Shown one piece after another: positions 1-7,647 of a stretch of 64,000 bases of DNA. How positions within the stretch are numbered: the stretch's first letter is position 1; each line of letters begins with the position of its first letter. The stretch covers positions 1 through 64,000 of the forward strand of contig NZ_WTYO01000001.1 in the NCBI RefSeq assembly GCF_009827515.1, given 5' to 3'. The notes beneath the pieces were generated by a model. The model was not told the DNA's origin, ran no database searches, and worked only from the letters and a program-made list of their open reading frames with translations. Source of the stretch: Pelagerythrobacter marinus. Lineage in GTDB: Bacteria > Pseudomonadota > Alphaproteobacteria > Sphingomonadales > Sphingomonadaceae. A program made the position numbers and the translations under genes.

Positions 1-2
1 AC

Positions 3-425
3 GCGCCCTTGTCTCCATCAAGGCGAGCGCTGCCTTCGAGAGCCAGCTTCCCAATGTGCTACGGAACCGAGCTCACCAGCAACGCCGTGCTGGCATGGTG
101 CGGCGAGATCGGCGTCGAGTGGCATTATATCGCGCCCGGAAGGCCGATGCAGAATGGCTATGTCGAGAGCTTCAACGGTCGCATGCGGGACGAACTGCTC
201 AACGAGACGCTGTTCTTGAGCATGGCCCATGCCCGTGTCGAGATCGCCGCCTGGGTGGACGATTACAACCGGGAGCGACCGCACTCATCGCTTGGCTACG
301 CAACACCGGCGGCGTTCGCCGCCGAACTGGATAAGCAATGGCCTGCTTCACTACGCCCTACGGGCTCCGCTACGCAGCCCATTGCTTCAACCGCGCTCAT
401 GCGCGAAACAACCGCCCGGCTCTAA
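3..425 (+). pseudogene. IS3-family transposase OrfB, C-terminal remnant
   Basis: This is the tail of a DDE integrase-type transposase of the IS3 family, the protein that cuts and joins insertion-sequence ends. The frame is open from the window edge to a TAA at 423-425. Recognisable blocks are [20 protein letters not shown], then [19 protein letters not shown], which carries the catalytic glutamate, then a C-terminal block around [14 protein letters not shown]. The usual S-D-N-G-T-E block with the second catalytic aspartate reads M-C-Y-G-T-E here, and the residues before it do not match the family, so a substitution or frameshift has destroyed the active site. The 5' part lies outside the window. 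It is followed by other gene fragments, so it is a dead copy. Confidence 0.85.
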
Positions 426-472
426 TCCCAGCTGGGGGAAAGCTGGGGGTCACGTCACAGGCTCTCAAGGCG

Positions 473-718
473 AACTACATGCTGGTTAGATCCGCCAGTG
501 TGCACGGTGTATACTGGAGCTTCGACCGCGCGCCGGAAGCGATCCGCACCATACAGCAGAAACTTGTCGAGCAATGCTCCCGAGGTGAAATTCGCCCCTT
601 GATCCGGGATTTGTATCCAATGGAAGATCTCGTGGCAGCTATGGAATCGCTGCGCTCACGGCGAACAGTAGGCAAAGTGATAATTGCCACGTCAGGCCCG
701 CACCAAAGGCAAGGATGA
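473..718 (+). pseudogene. Zinc-type quinone oxidoreductase, C-terminal fragment
   Basis: Roughly 81 codons match the end of NADPH:quinone oxidoreductases of the medium-chain dehydrogenase superfamily. Visible are N-Y-M-L-V-R-S-A-S-V-H-G-V-Y-W (the family often has LLVKN-SVHGVYWG), a GEIRPLI block, and a terminal R-R-T-V-G-K-V-I-I. The stop is at 716-718. The Rossmann domain and the catalytic half are missing; the sequence just before position 473 is transposase-derived or unrelated, so an IS insertion probably cut the gene. No start codon or ribosome site belongs to this piece, and it is unlikely to be expressed as a functional enzyme. Confidence 0.7.
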
Positions 719-1059
719 ACTTGGCGTCAATTATCTGAAGCACAATGCGATCGCCGGTCGCCGATTCCTTTTAGTCCGTCTTTGTCGCCCATCTGGACCA
801 ATCGGTCCGGTGGCACCTGGTCGGAGAGACTGTGCAGGTCATGGGGTTGGCAGGCCGCGTTATCGTGCGGCATGCCGGCGGAATAGCCGCCGACCTCCCG
901 GTTCGCGAAGGGTACCGTCAGCCGGTCTCTGACAGAGCCCACTTAACAGGGTCGGTCGGCGCTTGTCCCATCCGCGAACTACCGCCCCCGCCCGTGTAGA
1001 CGTCGGCTTTGTTGCGGCCGCTCGGAGATTATGAAGCGGTTGTTGGGGGGAGGCTGGAG
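719..1059. other. Gene-free stretch between two pseudogenes
   Basis: I see no coding sequence I can recognise here. Short open frames exist on both strands but none has a ribosome site or familiar motif. The end of the stretch (about 1009-1059) may still be part of the IS21-type element, because a GGCTGGAG sequence that would serve the following istB start lies just before 1060. Confidence 0.5.
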
Positions 1060-1845
1060 ATGGCGCCGATCGATCATGACGCGGTTTTAGCGATGCTCGA
1101 CCGGCTCAAGCTTACTGCGATCCGCGACCAGCTTAATACGCTACTGGACGAAGCCGCCCGCTCGGAAATGACCTTGCGCGAGTCTCTGACCTTCTTCGTC
1201 TAGCACGAGATTGCCTCGCTTGACGAGCAGCGTATCACCATGGCCAGCAAAATCGCCCAGTTCCCATTCGTGCATGAGCTCGACGGCTTCGAGTTTGATG
1301 CCTAAGCTTCGTCGGATCCCGGCCAGATACGGGCACTGGCGACCTGCCGGTGGATCACGCATGGCGACCCGACGCTACTGCTGTGCCCGCCGGGAACCGG
1401 CAAAGCATACCTCGCGGTCGCATTGGACCCGGGAAGCCAGTCGGCAGAACTACTCGGCCCAGTTCGTTACCGCAGCAACTTGGTGGCGATGCTGGTCAAG
1501 GCGCATGACGAGGGCCTGTTTGACGAGCAACTGACCTAGTTCAACCACCCTAAGTTGCAGGTCGTCGACTAATTGGGCTATCTGCCGTTCGAGGCCACGC
1601 CGCCCATCTGTTCTTCCACCTGTCTCACGGCGCTACGAAAAAGGCTCGATCCTGATCACTTCAAACTGATTGGTGGGCGAATGGGCTGCGTCTTCGGCGA
1701 TCCTGTCGCTGCCTCGGCAATGCTCGACAGACTGGTGCACCGTTCCACAGTCATTACCATCCGCAGTGACAGCTATGGGCTTCGCTCAGAACCAGCAACG
1801 CAACTGCTCCACGAAAGGGGGGCAGTTCTTCACTTCGTCCACGGG
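1060..1845 (+). pseudogene. istB: IS21-family IstB helper ATPase, heavily decayed
   Basis: IstB is the AAA+ ATPase that assists the IstA transposase of IS21 elements. The whole protein can be followed in one frame from ATG 1060 to about 1600 and then, after a frameshift near 1610, in another frame to about 1845. Landmarks in order: LDRLKLTAIRDQLNTLLDEA, FPFVHELDGFEF, the Walker A region C-P-P-G-T-G-K-A-Y (normally GPPGVGKTH), SNLVAMLVKAHDEG, VVD-stop-LGYLPFEA (the Walker B region), and finally VFGDPVAASAMLDRL and STVITIRSDSY. In-frame stops interrupt it at 1201, 1303, 1537 and 1570. No intact istA is present in the window. The number of lesions suggests an old, inactive copy. Confidence 0.9.
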
Positions 1846-2218
1846 GGCAAATCCTTAGTTCGTTTGACACCTCCTGCATCACTGTCTTCTCATCCATCAT
1901 CGCAACGTCTGTGCTTTGCCCATGAAGGGTAATTAAGGACTTCAGCCCCAGCGAATGCGGGAGTTTTCAACGGAATACGGGCTCTTAGCGGGCATCGATC
2001 TTGGCTAGTTTCCCGGAAGTAAAGATGCTTTCTCGAGTCCCTAAGAAGGCATCAAACCAGTACATTAAGCGCCATTTGCGGGCCTTTTGAGGGCTTTTTG
2101 GCCAGAGCGAATTTACTAAGTCTCTGAAACTAAAATGGAAAAAAGAACGAATTTGATGCCTCTTCTGGCACCATTTTCTCATTCAGCAATGTACGCAGAA
2201 GGTTCGCAAGAGGCCGGC
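1846..2218. other. AT-richer non-coding stretch
   Basis: No gene is recognisable. From about 1985 to 2200 the sequence is visibly less GC-rich than the rest of the window, with A-tracts near 2130-2150. A 65-codon minus-strand open frame (1985-2182) has no recognisable motif and no ribosome site. The stretch looks like foreign or decayed DNA belonging to the mobile-element region. Confidence 0.5.
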
Positions 2219-2221
2219 TAG

Positions 2222-2317
2222 ACGCCGGCGCAGATCGAGAAGATGACGAGCGGCAACGTGATCCGTGTCCTCCGCGCGGCGGAGGGGGCGGGGCAGGAGG
2301 GAAGATTATCGCCATGA
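2222..2317 (+). pseudogene. C-terminal stub of a probable membrane dipeptidase (peptidase M19)
   Basis: Immediately after an in-frame TAG (2219-2221) 31 codons are open and end with TGA 2315-2317, which overlaps the ATG of the Lrp gene by the common ATGA arrangement. The translation begins TPAQIEKMTSGNVIRVLRAA, which resembles the end of renal-dipeptidase-type enzymes (EDIEKIxGGNxLRVLR). The body of the gene is absent and is replaced by the decayed mobile-element region. The ATGA overlap suggests the lost gene once formed an operon with the Lrp regulator. Assignment to M19 rests on a short motif and is moderate. Confidence 0.5.
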
Positions 2318-2790
2318 CGGCGCCCGGCGGCGATAGTCTCGACCGTTACGAGAAGAAGATCCTGCGGATCCTGCAGGAGGACGTCTCGCTCTCGACCGCC
2401 GCGGTGGCCGAGCGGGTCGGCCTGTCGGTCTCGCCCTGCTGGCGCCGGATCGACCGGCTGGAGCGCGACGGGTTCATCACCCGCAAGGTCGCGCTGGTCG
2501 ATCGGCGCAAGGTCGGGCTCAACGCGCATATCTTCGCCCAGGTCAAGCTCAACGCCCACGGGCGGGCGAACCTCGACGAGTTCGCCGAGGCGATCCGAAG
2601 CTTTCCCGAAGTGCTCGAATGCTATGTCCTGATGGGCAACGTCGATTTCCTGCTGCGGATCGTCGCCCCCGACATCGAGGCTTACGAGGCGTTCTTCTTC
2701 AACCGCCTCTCGCAAGTGCCCGGGGTGCAGGAAGTCCACTCGACCGTCGCCCTGTCGGAGATCAAGACGACGACCGCGCTGCCGCTCTAG
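2314..2790 (+). CDS. Lrp/AsnC-family transcriptional regulator
   Basis: A 158-residue regulator of the leucine-responsive family, which senses amino acids and controls their metabolism. Residues 8-60 form the winged helix-turn-helix (YEKKILRILQEDVSLSTAAV through SVSPCWRRIDRLERDG), and residues 75-150 form the RAM/ACT-like effector domain, with the typical FPEVLECYVLMGNVDFLLR and a C-terminal TTTALPL. Length is normal for the family. The start ATG overlaps the stop of a dipeptidase remnant. The next gene on the same strand is an amino-acid dehydrogenase 151 bases away, so this protein probably controls that gene; no operator was identified with confidence. Confidence 0.92.
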   Translation: MTAPGGDSLDRYEKKILRILQEDVSLSTAAVAERVGLSVSPCWRRIDRLERDGFITRKVALVDRRKVGLNAHIFAQVKLNAHGRANLDEFAEAIRSFPEVLECYVLMGNVDFLLRIVAPDIEAYEAFFFNRLSQVPGVQEVHSTVALSEIKTTTALPL

Positions 2791-2941
2791 CGCCCGGCCG
2801 TGAATGCCCTGGGGGCAAGATCGACCCGGTTTTGCGCCGGAATCGAAAATACTTTTCTCTCACGCGGTACTTTCGCGCCAATCAGACAGGAAATTTCGCG
2901 CAAGCTGGGGCAGATGCTGCCCGGCAGACAGGAGTTTCCCG

Positions 2942-4009
2942 ATGAGCGAGCAGACCCAATCCACCGCCGGCGTGCCCGAGGCCGTCCATCTCGTGAAAGA
3001 CGAGGCGAGCGGCCTCGACGGCGTGATCGTTCTCCATTCCACCGTGCTCGGCCCGGCGGCCGGCGGGTGCCGCGCATGGCGTTACCCCGACAGCCGGGCG
3101 ATGACGCGCGACGCGCTGCGCCTGGCGGAAGGGATGGCGTTCAAGAACGCGATGGCGGACCTGCCGCTGGGCGGAGGGAAGTCGGTCATCAACCTGCCCG
3201 CCGAACCGTTCGACCGGCGCGCCCTGTTCGCGGCGTTCGGCCGCGCGGTCGCCGATCTCGGCGGTTCGTACGTGACGGCGGAGGATGTCGGCACGGGGGT
3301 CGAGGACATGGAGGCCGTGCGCCGGCAGACGCGCCACGTGGCCGGCCTGACCCAGCAGGAAGGGCGGCCCGGCGGCGACCCTTCGCCGTGGACCGCGCTG
3401 GGCGTGTTCCTCTCGATGCAGGAGGCGGTGCGCCGCGCGTTCGGCGGCGACCTGTCCGGGGTCACGGTCGCGGTCCAGGGGCTGGGCCATACCGGCGCGG
3501 CGCTGTGCCGGCTCCTGCACGAGGCCGGGGCCCGGCTGATCGTGGCGGAGACGCGTTCCGACGTCGCGGCGCAGATCGCCTGCCGATACGGGGCGGAAAT
3601 CGCCAGCCCGCGCGCGATCCTTTCCGCCAGGGCCGATGTCTTCGCCCCCTGCGCGATGGGCGGCGTGCTCGACGGCGCGGGGGTGGGGCGGCTGCGGGCG
3701 CGGGTCGTCTGCGGCTCGGCCAACAACGTCCTGGCGCGCGCGGAAGACGGCGATGCGCTGGCGCGCCGCGGCGTGCTCTATGCGCCCGACTACGTCGTCA
3801 ACGCCGGGGGCATCGTCAACGTCTGCGCCGAATACCTGGGGTGGGACAGCGCGCAGGCCGAGCGGCGGGTGCGCGAGACGGGGCAGCGCCTTGCCGCGGT
3901 GCTCGACCACGCGCAGGAGCACGGGCTGGCCCCGCATCGCGCGGCGGACCTGCTGGCGCGCCGGCGGCTGGAGCGGCGCGCGGGCGATGCCCGGCCGGTC
4001 GCCGCCTGA
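2942..4009 (+). CDS. Glu/Leu/Phe/Val dehydrogenase family amino-acid dehydrogenase
   Basis: A 355-residue NAD-dependent enzyme that oxidatively deaminates a hydrophobic amino acid to the 2-oxoacid plus ammonia. The N-terminal substrate domain shows LGPAAGGCRAWRY, then the two lysines expected in leucine dehydrogenases, K68 (GMAFKNA) and K80 (PLGGGK). TAEDVGTG and a Rossmann motif VQGLGHTG follow. The C-terminal part has YAPDYVVNAGGIVN, also typical. I chose ATG 2942 because AGGAG stands just upstream; an in-frame start at 2804 would add residues unlike the family. With the Lrp gene upstream it suggests a branched-chain or aromatic amino-acid catabolic unit. The exact substrate cannot be read from the sequence. 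Confidence 0.9.
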   Translation: MSEQTQSTAGVPEAVHLVKDEASGLDGVIVLHSTVLGPAAGGCRAWRYPDSRAMTRDALRLAEGMAFKNAMADLPLGGGKSVINLPAEPFDRRALFAAFGRAVADLGGSYVTAEDVGTGVEDMEAVRRQTRHVAGLTQQEGRPGGDPSPWTALGVFLSMQEAVRRAFGGDLSGVTVAVQGLGHTGAALCRLLHEAGARLIVAETRSDVAAQIACRYGAEIASPRAILSARADVFAPCAMGGVLDGAGVGRLRARVVCGSANNVLARAEDGDALARRGVLYAPDYVVNAGGIVNVCAEYLGWDSAQAERRVRETGQRLAAVLDHAQEHGLAPHRAADLLARRRLERRAGDARPVAA

Positions 4010-4022
4010 CCGCGCGCGACGC

Positions 4023-4322
4023 ATGGTCCTCGAATGCCCGGCCGATACCGCGCTGCTGGCGCGGGTCGTCGACATCCATGCCCGTCTCGGCTTCGCTCCG
4101 GCGGCGATGACGGTCGCGGTGGAGGGCGCGCGAATGCGCGTGACGATCGACACCGCCGCGCTCACCGCGCACGAGGCCGGGCGGCTGGCCGCGCTGACCG
4201 GGCGGATCGTCGGGATGACCGTGCGGACGGGCAGGCCGGAAACGGGGCCGGACGCGGGGGCGGGGGCGGGGGTGGGGGCGGGCGACGCCGCGCGCTGCCC
4301 GGGCCTGGCCGCAAGCGGCTGA
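4023..4322 (+). CDS. Small protein of unknown function, possibly ACT-like
   Basis: A 99-residue open frame 13 bases after the amino-acid dehydrogenase and likely in the same operon. The first 65 residues alternate hydrophobic strands and helices (L-L-A-R-V-V-D-I-H-A-R-L-G-F-A-P, then R-M-R-V-T-I-D-T-A-A-L) in a way that resembles small ACT-type modules, which bind amino acids. The last 30 residues are a low-complexity Gly/Ala/Pro tail coded by a GC-rich repeat (GGGGGC-type units around 4255-4280). I do not recognise the family; the ACT suggestion comes from pattern and neighbours only. Confidence 0.5.
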   Translation: MVLECPADTALLARVVDIHARLGFAPAAMTVAVEGARMRVTIDTAALTAHEAGRLAALTGRIVGMTVRTGRPETGPDAGAGAGVGAGDAARCPGLAASG

Positions 4323-4332
4323 CGCGAGGCGG

Positions 4333-4368
4333 GAAACGGGGCGGCCGCCGCGGCGCCCGCCCCTTCCG
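4333..4368. terminator. Possible bidirectional terminator hairpin
   Basis: GGGGCGG (4339-4345) pairs with CCGCCCC (4358-4364), and the flanking GGAA/TTCC can extend the stem. It lies between convergent genes (end at 4322, end at 4397). There is no strong T tract on either side, so this is a weak call. Confidence 0.35.
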
Positions 4369-4396
4369 TGCCGTTGCCCTTGTTCTCCCGTCGGCC

Positions 4397-5263
4397 CTAT
4401 CCGGCCGGCGCGAGGGTTCCGAACTTGCCCGCGTTGAATGCGGCGATCGCCTCGCGGATCTCCCCCTCGGTGTTCATCACGAAGGGGCCATGGCCGACGA
4501 CCGGTTCGTCGATCGGTTCGCCGGTCATGACCAGCACGATACTGTCGCCGTCGGCGGCGATGCGGGCCGCGTCGCCGCTGCGCGAGAGGCGCGCGATCTC
4601 GGCCTCGCCCACGCCCTCGCCATCGATCGTGACATGGCCGGAAAGGACCGCGATCATCGTCGTGTGCCCATCGGGCAGGGGCAGGGTGGCCGTGGCGCCC
4701 GCGTCGAGCCGCACGTCCCACAGGTTGATCGGGGTGAAGGTCTGCGCCGGTCCCTCGACCTCGCCGAAGGCGCCGGCGATGATCCGCGCGCGGCCGCCGT
4801 CGAACGCGACTTCGGGGATCGTGTCGCGCGTGATCGCCTGGTACCGCGCGGGCACCAGCTTGTCCTTCGCCGGCAGGTTGACCCACAGCTGCACCATGCG
4901 GAACGGCCCGCCGGTCTTCGAATAGCCGGGGGAATGGAACTCTTCGTGCAGCACGCCCGAACCGGCCGTCATCCACTGCACCTCGCCCGCGCCGATCGTG
5001 CCGCCGCCGCCGGTGGAATCGCGGTGGCTGACTTCGCCGTCATAGACGATGGTCACCGTCTCGAACCCCTTGTGCGGATGCTGGCCCACGCCGCGCGGGC
5101 GGCCCTCGACCGGCTCGAAGTTCCACGGCCCGGCATAGTCGAACAGGAGGAACGGGCTGATCGCGGCCGTATCGCCGTGATAGCTGAACAGCGAGCGGAC
5201 CGGGAAACCGTCGCCGACCCAGTGGGCGCTGTCGTTGCGCAGGATCGTATCGAGTGTCTTCAT
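4397..5263 (-). CDS. Pirin family protein
   Basis: A 288-residue bicupin of the pirin family. The N-terminal cupin carries the metal-binding pattern GVGQHPHKGFETVTIVYDGE and HRDSTGGGGTIGAGEVQWMT, followed by GSGVLHEEFHSPG, whose histidines and glutamate coordinate iron. The second cupin (about 150-285) is the usual divergent one. Many bacterial pirins have quercetin dioxygenase activity or respond to redox; the exact role here is unknown. It is transcribed divergently from an HxlR-type redox regulator 88 bases away, a common arrangement in which the regulator controls the neighbour. The start at 5263 was chosen because MKTLDTILR is the family-like N-terminus. Confidence 0.93.
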   Translation of the reverse strand: MKTLDTILRNDSAHWVGDGFPVRSLFSYHGDTAAISPFLLFDYAGPWNFEPVEGRPRGVGQHPHKGFETVTIVYDGEVSHRDSTGGGGTIGAGEVQWMTAGSGVLHEEFHSPGYSKTGGPFRMVQLWVNLPAKDKLVPARYQAITRDTIPEVAFDGGRARIIAGAFGEVEGPAQTFTPINLWDVRLDAGATATLPLPDGHTTMIAVLSGHVTIDGEGVGEAEIARLSRSGDAARIAADGDSIVLVMTGEPIDEPVVGHGPFVMNTEGEIREAIAAFNAGKFGTLAPAG

Positions 5264-5351
5264 GTCACTGCCTTTCACAAGGGGGCGTATTGGTCGGCCC
5301 CGCCCCGGGGGCATTGCCTTCGTCCTGCAGGCAAGATAGAGCTGCACTGAC

Positions 5352-5771
5352 ATGGCAACAAGTACGGTCCCGATGGATACTGAACCCGCCCGCGGCGAAA
5401 CCGGCTCCGGCGCGCCGGCCGACGGCTGGCGCTGCCCGGCGGAACGGACGCTGGAATTCCTGGCGGGCAAGTGGCGGCCGATGGTCATCTTCTGGCTGCT
5501 CGACGGGCCGCTGCGCTTCAACGCCTTGCAGCGCAGGCTGGGCGGGATCACCCATCGCACGCTGTCGAAGACGCTGAAGGAAATGGAGCGCGACGGGCTG
5601 GTCGCGCGCCGCGACTACGGCGAGATTCCCCCGCGGGTGGACTATTCGCTCACCGCCAGGGGGCGCAGCCTGCGGCCGGTGCTCGACGCCATGGCCGAAT
5701 GGGCCGCCGACCGGCACGAAGCGGACGAAACGACCTCCGCGCCCGCCCCCGCCCCGGGCCCGCACGCCTGA
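5352..5771 (+). CDS. HxlR-family transcriptional regulator
   Basis: A 139-residue winged-helix regulator. The core runs CPAERTLEFLAGKWRPMVIF, then LRFNALQRRLGGITHRTLSK, then LVARRDYGEIPPRVDYSLT, which is the complete HxlR pattern. The cysteine at about residue 28, just before the first helix, is in the position used as the redox or electrophile sensor in HypR-type members of this family. The C-terminus is a Pro/Ala tail. It is divergent from the pirin gene, so it probably acts on the shared 88-base intergenic region in response to electrophile or disulfide stress; that regulatory link is inference. Confidence 0.92.
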   Translation: MATSTVPMDTEPARGETGSGAPADGWRCPAERTLEFLAGKWRPMVIFWLLDGPLRFNALQRRLGGITHRTLSKTLKEMERDGLVARRDYGEIPPRVDYSLTARGRSLRPVLDAMAEWAADRHEADETTSAPAPAPGPHA

Positions 5772-5794
5772 CCGAACCAGGCGGCGAGGGCGCG

Positions 5795-6412
5795 TCAGCC
5801 CGCCGCGTCCCCGGCCATCCACCGGTCCCACCCGAACATCGCCGCGCGCGCGACGGCCCGCAGGGTCGCCCGGTCGGCGCCGTCGCGCGCGAGCAGCGAC
5901 ATCCCGTTCTGCACGCTGAGGTAGTAGGCCGCTGCCGCCTCGACCGGGAAAGCGGGTGGCAGGGCGCCTTCACGCACCGCGCGGGCGAAGCGATCGGCCA
6001 GCGTGCGGAGGTTGTCCCGCCGCCGGCGGCGCAAATCCTCGTGGGCCGCGCTCGCGCCGTCCACTTCGTGCTGCGCGCCGAGGACGACCAGGCACCCGGG
6101 CGGAACGCCGGGGGCGGTGTAGGCATCGGCAGTGGCGAGCAGGAAACGCGCGATCGCGGCGTGGATATCGGCGTTCTCCTCCAGCGCTTCCCAGATGCCG
6201 CCGCCGCGGGTGCGGGTATAGCGGTCCACCGCCTCGCGGAACAGGCTCTCCTTGCTGCCGAAGGCGGCATAGAGGCTGGGCGCGCCGATCCCCATCGCCG
6301 CGGTCAGGTCGGCCACCGAGGTGCCGTCGTACGTCTTGCGCCAGAACAGCTCCATCGCCCGTTCCAGCGCCGCCTCGCGGTCGAACCCGCGCGGCCGGCC
6401 GCGCTCGCCCAT
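5795..6412 (-). CDS. TetR/AcrR-family transcriptional regulator
   Basis: A 205-residue repressor. Residues 10-55 form the TetR DNA-binding domain (ALERAMELFWRKTYDGTSVA then MGIGAPSLYAAFGSKESLF). The C-terminal half has the layout of the TetR_C_16/AefR-like ligand domain with C-L-V-V-L-G-A-Q-H and LADRFARAVREG. Length is normal. A GGAGGC ribosome site lies about 10 bases ahead of the start. It diverges from an SDR gene, and a perfect 6-4-6 palindrome sits between them (6432-6447), the probable operator controlling both genes. Confidence 0.93.
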   Translation of the reverse strand: MGERGRPRGFDREAALERAMELFWRKTYDGTSVADLTAAMGIGAPSLYAAFGSKESLFREAVDRYTRTRGGGIWEALEENADIHAAIARFLLATADAYTAPGVPPGCLVVLGAQHEVDGASAAHEDLRRRRRDNLRTLADRFARAVREGALPPAFPVEAAAAYYLSVQNGMSLLARDGADRATLRAVARAAMFGWDRWMAGDAAG

Positions 6413-6431
6413 GTGCCGCTGCCTCCTTTTT

Positions 6432-6447
6432 TATAGCGTCTGCTATA
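6432..6447. promoter_or_regulatory. Probable TetR-family operator
   Basis: TATAGC-GTCT-GCTATA is a perfect inverted repeat with six-base arms, inside an AT-rich island of the 102-base gap between divergent tetR-like and SDR genes. It begins 20 bases ahead of the repressor start, overlapping the region where its promoter should lie. Confidence 0.65.
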
Positions 6448-6514
6448 TAATAATTGACCCGGCGCGCCAAGCGGCACATATTTGTATCGAGCATTACAGA
6501 TATGGAGATTCGCG

Positions 6515-7258
<744 letters not shown>

Positions 7259-7413
7259 CGCCCGCCGCCCGCCGCCCGCCGCGGCGGAACCATGTTGCCG
7301 CGCGCCGGTTGGGCAGCGGGGCCGCATTTGGTGAACTTTGCGGGAACCATGCGGCGAACCGGGCATTACACGGGACGGACGGAGGGAAGATGTCAGTTCA
7401 TGGAGGTAATCCC

Positions 7414-7563
7414 ATGTCGAGCTATTCCTTCCGCAGCAGCCGTCCCGACGGGTGGGTCCAGCCCCGCCCGCACCGCGACGCCTCGCTGCGATACATGACC
7501 CACGGGCCGATCCAGCCGATGGAGGAGCCCGGATTCTTCGCCCGCCTGTTCGGGCTTCGCTGA
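7414..7563 (+). CDS. Small conserved-looking protein of unknown function
   Basis: A 49-residue protein beginning MSSYSFRSSRPDGW and ending FFARLFGLR. GGAGG at 7402-7406 is ideally placed for ATG 7414, which is why I prefer it over the in-frame ATG at 7390. The middle, R-Y-M-T-H-G-P-I-Q-P-M, is rich in aromatic and proline residues. No membrane segment or signal peptide is seen. It stands alone with its own terminator 18 bases after the stop, so it is probably a separately transcribed small gene. I recall similar short proteins in sphingomonads but know no function. Confidence 0.7.
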   Translation: MSSYSFRSSRPDGWVQPRPHRDASLRYMTHGPIQPMEEPGFFARLFGLR

Positions 7564-7580
7564 CTTACCGCAAACGCGAA

Positions 7581-7615
7581 GGGGGCCGACCGCCACCGGC
7601 AGCCGGCCCCCTTTT
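7581..7615 (+). terminator. Rho-independent terminator
   Basis: GGGGGCCG (7581-7588) pairs with CGGCCCCC (7604-7611) and is followed by TTTT. It ends the small-protein gene at 7414-7563 and faces the convergent symporter gene. Confidence 0.75.
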
Positions 7616-7647
7616 CACGTCCGCGGCCCGCGCCGCGACCGGGCCGG

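Noticed and set aside
727-942. Minus-strand 71-codon frame between pseudogenes
   Set aside because: No start signal, no motif, inside decayed DNA.
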